In this document: one piece after another, positions 21,127 to 45,724 of the stretch
Layout: each line of letters begins with the position of its first letter
Numbering within the stretch: the first letter of the stretch is position 1
DNA from: Nematostella vectensis
Taxonomy: Eukaryota; Cnidaria; Anthozoa; Actiniaria; Edwardsiidae
Direction of reading: 5' to 3'
Assembly: GCF_932526225.1 (NCBI RefSeq)
Contig: NC_064044.1
Span: 2,795,001-2,859,000 of the forward strand
Length of the DNA: 64,000 nucleotides
Position numbers and translations under genes: made by a program
The notes under the pieces: model-generated
The model's database searches: none
Seen by the model: only the letters and a program-made list of their open reading frames with translations
Told to the model about the DNA's origin: nothing

Positions 21127-23048
21127 ATGTGGCGCGGATTTTGTTATTCGACGCGAGCAACCAACAATAACATGCAGAAATACAGAGCTTCAACTAGTAA
21201 ACAGTGTGAAAATCACTACTGCGATCACTCAAAACGTACAATGGAACACTCTTACACGCAATCAAGCTGCTTTTTCACCCCCGAGAGTGCAGAAAAGGCG
21301 AAAGACATGCAAGATTTTGGCCGCGTAACGCCAATCTTTGGTCTAACTTCGTCAGTCTTTTTGAGTCCGCCATCATCATCGGAAAGGAGTCCTGTCCCTA
21401 ACTTCAAAAACCTTGATGATGTTCCTCGATTGGATCTACAAACCGAGGAAAGCGATCAGGAGTCTAGAATCTCCAAATCGTGTTCGTCACGTTCATCTTT
21501 GCTACCAGAGGACAGAATCATAGGGAAGCATGTCAGCGACAAAATCGACATCATATCTGAGCTCCTCACGTTGGGTGCCGATCGTATTTGCTATAAAATC
21601 TGCCACAAGCTTGGCGATAGTGATCTGATAAGGTTTGTTTTTGGTGTTTTATTTGTAGATATTTTAATTCAAGTTGAGAAAGCGGGCACGCCAAGAAAGT
21701 ATTAGCCTTGCTAATTTCCACACTATTCGCGCGCTTTTGATTCAATCAACGTGCGATGCCGGTCAAAGGAATTGCTTTCTTTTATAGTATTCTTATTGTC
21801 TACGTTTCCGTGATTTTTATTTCAAGTGTGTTGTTATTTATTTCTGGTCTTAATACTCAGTGACATATTACTTGTGTAAAAATATTTTTTTCTTGGTTCC
21901 CTTTATAGATTCGCTTCAGTATGCCAACGCTGGAGACAGTTTGTTGAAGACTTCCTCTCAGATCGCTGGAGGTCTCATTTACGAGAAAGACGCCAATACT
22001 GTACTCTAAAGGGAAAGGTGTGTTTACAAATAATAAATAAATAGATAAATGATGGCACTGACCCCCCAACGCTAATAAAACGTCTGAACATGTACAATCA
22101 CAGGGGCAGATACAGGGGGTGGATATCCACCCCCCCTTTTTTTAGAAAAAAAAATACTTGCTTTAAGAAGATAAATGGCTTCACCTGCTTGACGTGACAA
22201 ATCCAATCTAGCGTAAAGTGTAGTCAGGTAGTTATCCACCAAGAACCACTGGCTCAGTAATGAGCTGTCTACCCAACCATTATCCACCCCCCATTTTGAA
22301 ATCCTGGATCCGCCCCTGAATCAACAAAAATGAGGCTTGGGGGATTTTGGATACTCTGTGATGTAAAAATCGTTTAAATTTACTGAAATATTCTCATGTT
22401 CTTTACATTTACTTTAAAGGCTGATTTTGTCAAATGCTAATTTTGTGTGAGCCTGTCTTCTTCGAAATTTGAGTCTACACAGTGATTTTCCTTTTCACTG
22501 AGGCAGGGGCCTCAAATCACAGTTTACAATGCTATGGCAAAGTCCCAACAAATTAGATTGACAAAACAAATTCACTTCTGCTTAGTTCTTCACCCCTCAC
22601 ACTGTTGCTTACCTCTTTCTCATTGTAGGAGAATCTGGGAACACCTCAAAGTTCAAAAGATCACCCAAGACCCAGAATCCCTTTACTTACAATTGACATG
22701 AACACAGCAAAGAGTATCAGCCAAGTAGTCAGCATTAAGCCTACTGAGTCCTCAGCAGTCACAACAGAAATGTTTGTCAATCCCCAGACTCCAGTCTCAG
22801 AGAGAAGACTTTGTCCTAGATGCACATCCCCTTCAAACTACACACAAGTGCAAAATGTTGCTCAATGCATCTGCGAGAGATGTGGCAATGAATTTTGCCC
22901 TTATTGCCTAAGAGACATTGAAAACCACACAAGTGAGAGCTGCCAAGAGTTGAGAACAGCCCCTGAGGAGAAAAGGCAATTAAGGACAAGGAAAGCAAAG
23001 AAAAATCAGGCAAGCAAAAGAATCAGAGACAGTCTAAGACGGCTGTGA
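21127..23048 (+). CDS. FBXO5: EMI1/FBXO5-type F-box protein, APC/C inhibitor (three exons, about 344 aa)
   Basis: Exons 21127-21632, 21909-22017 and 22629-23048 (phases 2, then 0). Residues about 138-190 are an F-box (IISELLTLG, DLIRFASVCQRWRQF). Residues 267-313 are the zinc-binding IBR-like ZBR, with cysteine pairs in CPRC, CICERC and CPYC and a final HxxxxxC. The protein ends SLRRL, the RL tail by which EMI proteins engage APC/C. EMI1 inhibits APC/C in S/G2, blocking early cyclin and geminin destruction. FBXO5 and FBXO43 share this architecture, so the paralogue assignment is open. It is shorter than human FBXO5 (447 aa), with a reduced N-terminus. The first ATG at 21127 is preferred; Met at 21172 is an alternative. 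Intron 2 carries a hAT-like MITE. Confidence 0.9.
22101..22318. mobile_element. hAT-like MITE in FBXO5 intron 2
   Basis: Starts CAGGGGCAGATACAGG and ends CCTGGATCCGCCCCTG, giving imperfect 16-bp terminal inverted repeats. Inside are GGATATCCACC and TTATCCACCCCCC blocks. It is 218 bp and non-coding. It is the reverse-orientation relative of the element at 11074-11292. Flanks share AATCA on both sides, but a full 8-bp duplication is not clear. Confidence 0.75.
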
Positions 23049-25993
23049 TGCAAAAAGCCTGCTACATAATTTAGTTAGAATCTTATATTAAATTAATTTT
23101 ATTTATGTACATATGTAAATACTTTTTATATGACACTACTTATACATGTAGATAGTATTATTATTATATGACACTACTTATACATGTAGATAGTATTATT
23201 ATGCTTGTTTATGGTATATTGCTCGTCTACAGACTTGAATATGTGAAAATAACCATCTTCACGCTAGCATAACCTTATCTAGTTTGGAGTTTCATTTATT
23301 GGTCTTTGTGTAACTAATTTGTCGGCTAGTAATCAACAAGAATAAATGTTGGTTCTTACTAGGACACAAGCCCTAGGCAACTAGTTTATGAATGTCGATT
23401 GAACACTCAAGCATGCATAACATAATGCAACTTCCTGATTTTTGGGCATTTCGTATTAACAGATTCTAAGTTGTGTTGCATTAGCACATTATATTGTGCT
23501 TGTGTCCTAGTGAGAACTTACCACTAAGTCTTGGTAAACCTGGAAAAGATTAGCCTTTGGCACCATAAAGGTGGATATTGGCTTAGGTTACCCTGGTTCT
23601 GTGGCTTCAATGTTTCAAACTTCTCTTAGATACTGTAATAACAAGTTGAAATAACACAAAAGTAAGAGTGGTACTGCTGCTGGTCAGTCATCTCATGTTT
23701 TTTTTTTTTGTCTCAATTGTTTCCCTTTGTACACTTGTAAAATATGTGTAAATAAAGACAGATACAATTTGCAGAAATTTATGAGAAAGATTTTGATTCA
23801 CAAAGTTGTCTGGTTGTTGACAACCTTCTTAAAAGACAATCCCTTATATAGGTAATAGAAACACTCCAAGGTTTTGTACAATCAATTATGTTATTTTTGC
23901 AATTTTGTAATAAGATTAGTGTGCGCAGTGACCACTTTCATATCTGAAGTAATCACCCAGATTTCTAGGTCTTTTTTTTCTTTTGCCCTAAGAACCCCTT
24001 CAACATAAACCCTTACCACTTAAACTAGACCCTCTTAACTTTGGGCAGCCAGGGTAAGAGCACAATTTCTATGAGTTTGTCAATGGTAGTCTAGCAAGTA
24101 GCCATTCTCAAATGTCTGCAGTCCTTGAAAACCTCGAAAGTTCTTGAATTCTAAAATTTGAAATTCAAGGTCTGGAAAGTGCTTGAATTCTTATCAACAG
24201 TCCTTTAAAAATTGATAAAAGAAACACAAGTGAAGCTTATTTGAATGTTTTTTGCAAACCGCGCTATTGCCCCAGTTGGCCAGGTTGACATCAATAACAT
24301 TATTTTAAATAATGTGGCTGAAATCTGCAGTTAAATAAGTGATTTTTTAAGATGCTTTTCTCGATTCTGACCCAAAGCTAGAGAGAATTGAGATAAAGTT
24401 AGCTTTAAAATGCTTCTTAAGTACTTTATGTATCCCGAGACTAAAAAAAGTGCCGATGGCTTTTAAATATAATTAGAAGTCAAATTCGAGAAACCATTTA
24501 GGATACCAATCAGATTTCTTTCACTTTGTGTTTCAAAACTGATCCTTTTTGTTATCTCAAACTTTTGATTTTGAGGCCTTAACGTTACACGGATCACAGT
24601 TTTCGAAATAAAAGTCACCCATTTTGCTAAACAATAGGTTTTGTTTGCAAGATTTGCAAGCTTTTGTTTCGCTATTTAAAATGATGCACAACTTTAACAA
24701 GCGCTGTGTTCCTTGAATACACACTGACACGCACTTTACATTGTAGTCGAAATCAAATCCTTTTACACATTTATGTTCCTCAAAGCTCGAGAAATTGCCT
24801 TTCGGTGAGCCTCCTCACTAAGTCGAATGCACTGCAAATTTGTGCTAAGGAAATGCAAAAGGCTTTGAAATAAGAGGAAGAGAAGTTTGAGAATTCAAAA
24901 AGTTGAAAATCTGTAGGCGAACATCAAACATTGAAATCGCTGTTTAATAACAGTTGCTTACCAGTAATTCATGATACTTGTGTATGTTTCAATGTACAAT
25001 TTAAAAAAAAAAGCTTTGATAAAACTTGGGGAAAAATGTTGGCCTTAATGCTTGTATAAATTCTTTGTTAAATTTGTCCTTGAATTTCTTATATGTCCTT
25101 GAAGTCTATAAGTCCTTGAATTTGATTTGTGAAAAATTGTACAAACCCTGGGGCTATTATAGAGATACAACCCCCCAATGACACCACACTACAAAGATAT
25201 GACAGAAAATATATTATCTCCTTTTACACACCCTCACTTTTAATGGACCAAAGGGTGTCCCTAGTGACAAGAGTTGAATATAGTTCAGTTGAGGCAACAA
25301 ACTTTAAAAGCTTCCTCCTTGGTCAGCATGTAAAATAATTAACCATCCCCTAAAATGCAAGCAACTATCATAACAAAATAGTTTACCCCATGACTTGCAG
25401 TACAAAGAAGTGACCAAAATCAACATTTTATAGCCAAATTTGTTGTTGTGCAGCCACCTAGAATTCAAATCCATTTCTTGTCTGGGAATAGCACATGCTC
25501 AATTATACTAGTGTGACCAATCAATTCCCCAAGACAGTAAAAACATAAAAGCCATCTATTGGTTTAGATCGTTGATCGAATTTGCACTATACCCTAAAAG
25601 ACAAGGATTTTGAATTCACAGAGGTGGCCAACAGCAAATTTGTCTATAATGGCAAAAAGGTATACTCTAGCATCATAATGGCATAAATTGTACATTTCAT
25701 TCATTACCTGATTTCTAATATGCCATGACATTTAATAGATAAACTTATTTCAACCAGCAAATACCCCTTCCAAGATGGTAAGCACTTTGGATCATCTTGT
25801 CATGTTAGAACACGCTATAGAAATCATCAAATTATTATTAATTAAGAGTAAGCGCTTTATAACTCTACTTATTATTAATTATCACTTATCTCATTATTCC
25901 AAAACATGTTCGAGAAGTATATATGGTGGGGGGAAGGCAATGACGACCCTGTAAGCCCTTTTTCTAATGCGTGATCAACAGTTTTTGTTCTGC
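23049..25993. other. FBXO5 3' UTR and intergenic sequence
   Basis: No further gene seen. AATAAA occurs at 23341 and 23751 as candidate FBXO5 polyadenylation signals. A segment containing TATGACACTACTTATACATG is directly duplicated at about 23128-23204. From about 24113 to 25150 there are scattered phrases such as GTCCTTGAA and CTTGAATT at both ends, possibly a decayed transposon with no readable protein. The remainder is AT-rich and unremarkable. Confidence 0.55.
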
Positions 25994-26488
25994 CTATGCA
26001 ATTTCTTGTGGTTGCAGTTCTCCTTTATCGTCCGGCTCCTTAGGATTTCTAACAAGTTGGACCCCGTATCTAGCCCTCAATTTTTCGGCTGATTGTTCGA
26101 ATTCTTCTTCAACCCTTTTTTCTTCTTCGGCGATCTCTCCCATGAATGTTTCCCAGTTTTTCTTAGATTCTCTAAAGATTTCTTCCCTCCTTTCTTTGAA
26201 AAGGTCTTGTTCCTCCTTTACCAAAATCTCATGGCATTTTTCTCGAGCAACTTTAAGTTCTTCTAAAAGGTCTTTCAACTTTACCGACTCTGTAATGCAT
26301 TTTGGAATTTCTTCTTGAACTTGTCGTATTTTTTGCTCGCTTTCTCGCAGTCTTTCCAGCTCTCTGTCATTCCTTTTACCCTCAAATTCACGAAGCATGT
26401 ATTTACATTCCGCTTGTAACACAGCTCTGTGGTCAAATAACCTTGCATATACGCCTGATATATCTCTGACCATTTTCTCCCCCGCCAT
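25994..26488 (-). CDS. BLOC1S5: BLOC-1 subunit 5 (Muted), single exon, 164 aa
   Basis: The N-terminal block reads MVRDISGVYARLFDHR, then LQAECKYMLREFEGKR, matching the conserved part of BLOC1S5 (human has a DLGEIHSRLLDHR-type segment and an EFEEKR). The rest is a long charged coiled coil, as in the family; 164 aa against 187 in human. BLOC-1 works in biogenesis of lysosome-related organelles and endosomal sorting. The start at 26488 gives MAGEKMVRD in good context. The frame is open for 25 more codons upstream, but that stretch lacks similarity and is probably promoter or 5' UTR. It is divergent from MCM3, with only 210 bp between the start codons. Confidence 0.85.
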   Translation of the reverse strand: MAGEKMVRDISGVYARLFDHRAVLQAECKYMLREFEGKRNDRELERLRESEQKIRQVQEEIPKCITESVKLKDLLEELKVAREKCHEILVKEEQDLFKERREEIFRESKKNWETFMGEIAEEEKRVEEEFEQSAEKLRARYGVQLVRNPKEPDDKGELQPQEIA

Positions 26489-26698
26489 CTTTGTGTACTC
26501 TATAACAACAAAGTCCGAACACACGCCGAAGATTTTTCGGATATTGCTCGTTCTATCGAGCACTTCCGAACCTTATTTAGGATCTTCGTATTTGGCGGGA
26601 AAATAAAATCACGTGATAGCAAAAAACTGTAAGCGATTGCGAGCAAAGTATTCGGTCCATCATATTGCATCGAATTTTTGCACAATTCTCCGCGAAAT
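26489..26698. promoter_or_regulatory. Bidirectional BLOC1S5/MCM3 promoter with E2F site and E-box
   Basis: 210 bp separate the two start codons. TTTGGCGGGAAA at 26591-26602 is a near-ideal E2F site and CACGTG at 26610-26615 a perfect E-box. CCGCGAAAT lies just before the MCM3 ATG. MCM genes are classical E2F targets, so use in MCM3 transcription is expected, though only the motif itself is seen. Confidence 0.7.
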
Positions 26699-41642
<14,944 letters not shown>

Positions 41643-42605
41643 TGTGGACATTGATAACAGTACATTAACATCTTTAGACTATCACTTTGCTCAAAATATG
41701 ATTGTCCAGACCTTATGGATGGCACAAGTTTGCAGTTTCAACCATAAAGCCCCAAACTGGAATATTACTGTACAGTGAAATGCAACAACTGTATGGGAAA
41801 TTTGCTAGTAATTTATCCAGGAGTAAATATATCAAAAGGCAGACTAAAAAATGCTGAGACTGACAGCATCATTCAGGGTTTCATTGGTGTGGTTTTCATC
41901 TGACTGTAAAACAAATTCAGGTAGGCAATTTATTGAGACATTATAAAACAGATATGATATGATCATATCTGTAAACAAGCAAACAGATGTATAGTTATCT
42001 ATTTCACAGACAGATGGACTACTGTATTAACCTTAGTTCAAGAGCAACACAAGCTGTGATGCCGTTTGATAGATACATGAGGTCCAGCGATACAGGACCT
42101 TGCCCCCACCCCTCTTTCTTTAATAAATATGATAAAATGTGTGGGTGCTAAAGCCTTTGCCACATATTTATATATTGGTTTGTATGGTCTGAGAAATACA
42201 TCCCAGCAAGCTGTTAGTTGGCAACATGCCCTTAGCTGCTGTATGTAACTTAGGAAACTTTCTCCCTAGTATTTATGTAAATAAAGCAGCAAATGTTTGT
42301 GCCTAAGGAATCTGGTGGCGTTGGTGCATTAAGGAAAGAGAGATCATACCACGGAGACTGGGAAGACAGTTGTGTTTATTATAAATAATGACAGAACAGT
42401 TGTAATGTTACTTATTCAATTTCTTCTAAGACTAGGTATGGCCCAAATCACTTTAAAAAATAAAACGTGATTCAAATCAGCTGTAGTGAAAAATAAACAC
42501 CAATATGCTACCAGCAAAGATATTTGTTCTAAAGAACTGAAAGCTATATATTACAATTGTACATAATAATTTACATAGGCCATTTGTAGGCATCCATGGA
42601 GGCTC
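41643..42605. other. Convergent 3' UTRs of MCM3 and MORN2
   Basis: The two genes converge. AATAAA at 42280-42285 (plus strand) is the likely MCM3 polyadenylation signal, and TTTATT at 42375-42380 (AATAAA on the minus strand) the likely MORN2 one. The signals cross no other gene and stand about 90 bp apart, so the transcripts end close together. I see no other feature. Confidence 0.6.
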
Positions 42606-45313
42606 TCAAAGGTTGAGTTTAAATTTGAGCCCTGGTGCTGCCTTGTGCGTGAAGTTTCCGTACCAAACTTGCCCTTTGACGTCAGTAAAGTTTCCATATC
42701 CTTCCAGTCTGTGGACACAAGAAAAATGTCACATGATAACATCAAAAGGAGGACTGGACATAAACATCTATTCACTTGGCAGACCTTTTCCTAACCTTTT
42801 CCTATTTGTGGAGTTTTCCATAGAAAAAATTGATTTTAGACAATTGAGTTTTCATCAAATGACAAAAATACCACTAGAGGTCTTACTTGTTATCCGAGAA
42901 GTTTCCTTCATAGCTTGAACCATCTGCCCATGTGTACCTTCCAAAGCCACTGAACTCATTGTTGACAAACTCCCCCTATTGTAAAATACATGTGAGAATG
43001 CACCTGGGGGTAGGAGGGGCATTGTTTACAGCCCGCTACTACTGTACGTATAATAGGGTTTATTAGTATAACTTATTTCAAAAAGTCTGCCCTGAAGTAG
43101 TCTTATTAAAAACGAAAATTTGGCAGAGTCGAATTCCAGTTTTTGGTGTATTGTATTCATTCTTCTGGTTCAGGAACACAACTATTTGGGCTTTTTGTAT
43201 TCTTATTTCAAAAAGTGTCTTGTGTCTTAACCTACGGTGGTTCATGGGTATCCTATAAACTGCAGAATCATTTAATGTGAAAGCTACAGTATGTAAATGT
43301 TCATCAGAAGGTAAACAAGAACAGCTTATGAAACAAGGATTTGTATTGTATTTATGCTTTGTTTACTGTACTTGATAACTCAGAAGCACTGTGGGTTACA
43401 ATACACAGATTCTTTGAGTGCAACCTTCAACCTTATTTGAAATAGGTATATGTATACTGTACACATAAAGAAAACAGCCAGAGTGTGCAGTTGAAAAGTA
43501 ATTAATCTGCATGTACCATAACTGCTGGAATAAGCACCATATAGCACTTATCTTAGTCCTTAGTGCTTATCAGCACCTTTCACTTATTTTACAGTATTTC
43601 AAATTCTGCATAAAAGCATACATGCCTCCTGAAAGGCTAGAAAGACTACAGACAAGCTACAAAAAATAAAGTGATCTGTGAAGATGCCGTTGAATCAGAG
43701 AAATCAACACAAGTAGTATGTTTACACCTCCTTAAAGGGGAGGTTACCCGTAGCAACCAGAAGAACCATAACATGCCTCTTTAAGTACTGTACAAACCTC
43801 ATATACAGCCCTTGAGGGATGAATAAGCTTGCCTGGAAAAAATTTATTAAAGGGTTGATAACAAATATTTATAACACATAGGTATATATAACCGTCAACC
43901 ACTTGAAAAATAAACATAACTCTATATAAAAACATCAATTACTCCATATGATACTAGAGTGGTTTTTAAAATCCAGTGCAACAAAATGTAATTGTTAAAG
44001 TGTAATAGTCAAGCCAGGATAAAAGAGAACAAAGACATTAGTACTAAATAAACTAAATAGTATTTCACTGGTTTCTGAAATTCACTCTAACCTTTTCCAT
44101 TCATTTTATCATCACTCCAGTTGCCTTGGTAACAGAGTCCACTGGTGGTGATATGTTCTCCGTACCCGTGTCTTTGTAAGCCCCCATCACATTGGATGTA
44201 CTCTCCATCTAAACAGGGGTCAACGTGATTGAGTAAGATAATAGCTGTGTCTTTGTAAGCCCCTATCACATTGGATGTACTCTCCATCTAAACAGGGGTC
44301 AAGGTGATTGAGTAAGATAATACCTGTGTCTTTGTAAGCCCCTATCACATTGGATGTACTCTCCATCTAAACAGGGGTCAACGTGATTGAGTAAGATAAT
44401 ACCTGTGTCTTTGTAAGCCCCCATCACATTGGATGTACTCTCAACCTTAACAGGGGTCAACGTGATTGAGTGAGATAAAAAAAAACAGTCTTAAAAGAAA
44501 TGTGTTCGCATTTAGTAAAAAAAAAAAACAGATGATGTGAGCATCAAATTCTAAAGACAATGAATTTCCTCCTTACCATATTTGTCTCCATTTGGAAACA
44601 TGTATACCCCTTTTAGAATAGTTTGACCTAGATGAAAGAAAAAAATATATTTTAAATGTTACACATGACAATTTTTCAACGTGATTGGTATTTGCTAGAT
44701 ATTTAGGCATAATATCAGGCCACATGCATAAATAAATATTTTTGTCATTCCATTTTTTTTATCTCAAAAGTATACTTTAAAGCCAGGGCTCAAAATATAT
44801 TTTTTAAATCTGCTAGATTTTGCAGGCTTTGTGGATTTTGGTGGGAAAAAAAGCCTGCATACTAAAAATATCATAAGAGGATTCCGAAAAAAGAGCTGGC
44901 AAAGACCAGAAAACAGCCAGCTATCGCCGGCAGCTGGCTGATGCTATTTTGAACCCTGGAAGCATGTGTCAAGGATGGTATCCCTGCGTGTTTCCGACAA
45001 GTGGAGTGGGTTTGTGTCTGCCAAATGAGAAATACATCCGTGATGTTAACAGAGGCTTTGCTGTGAGACCTACAAACATTGAGATCTGCAGTGGATACCA
45101 ATATGTGTAGGACTCAGCACAACCACTGGCTACTTTACCCTGGTCAGCTTTTCCTCCTTTTTTCTCGCCCTTCTTTGAAGCTAGAAAGATTTCAAGAAAC
45201 TTTGAATCACACAGCCTCGCAGTTACAATACACTAGAAATATCTCCATTTTTTTCATAAAAAGGGAATTTATGAAGTATAAAGATTTAGGGACGTATTTT
45301 CCTTACCAGGCAT
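42606..45313 (-). CDS. MORN2: MORN repeat-containing protein 2 (six exons, 133 aa)
   Basis: On the minus strand the exons are 45313-45307, 44627-44577, 44208-44092, 43832-43798 (35 nt), 42975-42887 and 42708-42606; phases join throughout. The product is almost entirely MORN repeats: YMFPNGDKYDGEY, GLCYQGNWSDDKMNGKG, PSRAVYEGEF, YTWADGSSYEGNF, GQVWYGNF. The end reads AAPGLKFKLNL, matching the AAPDLKLKLHM-type end of vertebrate MORN2. MORN repeats bind membranes or partner proteins; MORN2 is linked to LC3-associated phagocytosis and spermatogenesis in vertebrates. A seven-codon upstream ORF (45375-45355) lies in the 5' leader. The 5' part of exon 3 with its acceptor is repeated three further times in intron 2. 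Confidence 0.9.
43085..43200. repeat. Dispersed repeat, copy 2 (partial)
   Basis: Shares AAAGTCTGCCCTGAAG, GGCAGAGTCGAATTCCAGTT and GTATTGTATTCATTCTTCTG with 18760-18880. Only the right half of the element is present. It lies in MORN2 intron 4, between the 35-nt exon 4 and exon 5. Confidence 0.65.
44167..44480. repeat. 79-bp tandem repeat of the MORN2 exon 3 acceptor region, four copies
   Basis: The rightmost part of exon 3 (about 41 nt, GTGTCTTTGTAAGCCCCCAT then CACATTGGATGTACTCTCCAT on the plus strand) and about 38 bp of intron form a unit. The unit recurs at about 44246, 44325 and 44404. Copies 2-4 keep the exon part and mostly the acceptor (minus strand TGTTTAG then ATGGAGAG). In two copies the exon part is followed on the minus strand by GTATTA, a weak donor, so they could act as 43-nt pseudo-exons. 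Confidence 0.9.
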
Positions 45314-45724
45314 CGTAATAATGGGGATTTCGTGGCAGTAAAGTTTGTTTGTTGTTATTTCGCTTCGTCCGCCATATTTGATATTCGATAAGCCTTGGTA
45401 GTCTCCTAGCAACCCGCTTACTGCATCATGGGAAGTCTTTTTCCATTCTCCGTTTTGATTGGTTATTACGTTTCATCTTGGTCCATGATTGGTCTAAATC
45501 AAACAAGACTATCGAGAAATTTGATAGGTCCCTTACAGGTAAAGAGAATTAAAACTTGATCACTAAAACAGGAACTTGTAAAATGACGTGAACCAGCGAA
45601 GAAAGAACTAAGAAATATGCTCTCAATTTTAGTTCTACCGGTTAACCCAAGATATTTAAGGTTGTGTAGATATCCTTAAATCGACTGAAAGAATTGTCAC
45701 TGGATTTATTCCATAAGTTTTAAA
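45314..45724. promoter_or_regulatory. Bidirectional MORN2/SLC25 promoter region
   Basis: 411 bp between divergent start codons. It contains CCAAT-box-like TTTTGATTGGTTATTACG and ATGATTGGTCTAAAT (inverted CCAAT, around 45453 and 45487). No TATA box is placed convincingly. The MORN2 leader with its small upstream ORF (ATG at 45375) occupies the left end. Confidence 0.45.

Noticed and set aside
26489-26563. N-terminal extension of BLOC1S5 by 25 codons
   Set aside because: The residues do not resemble the family and would overlap the shared promoter; the internal MAGEKM start is in better context.
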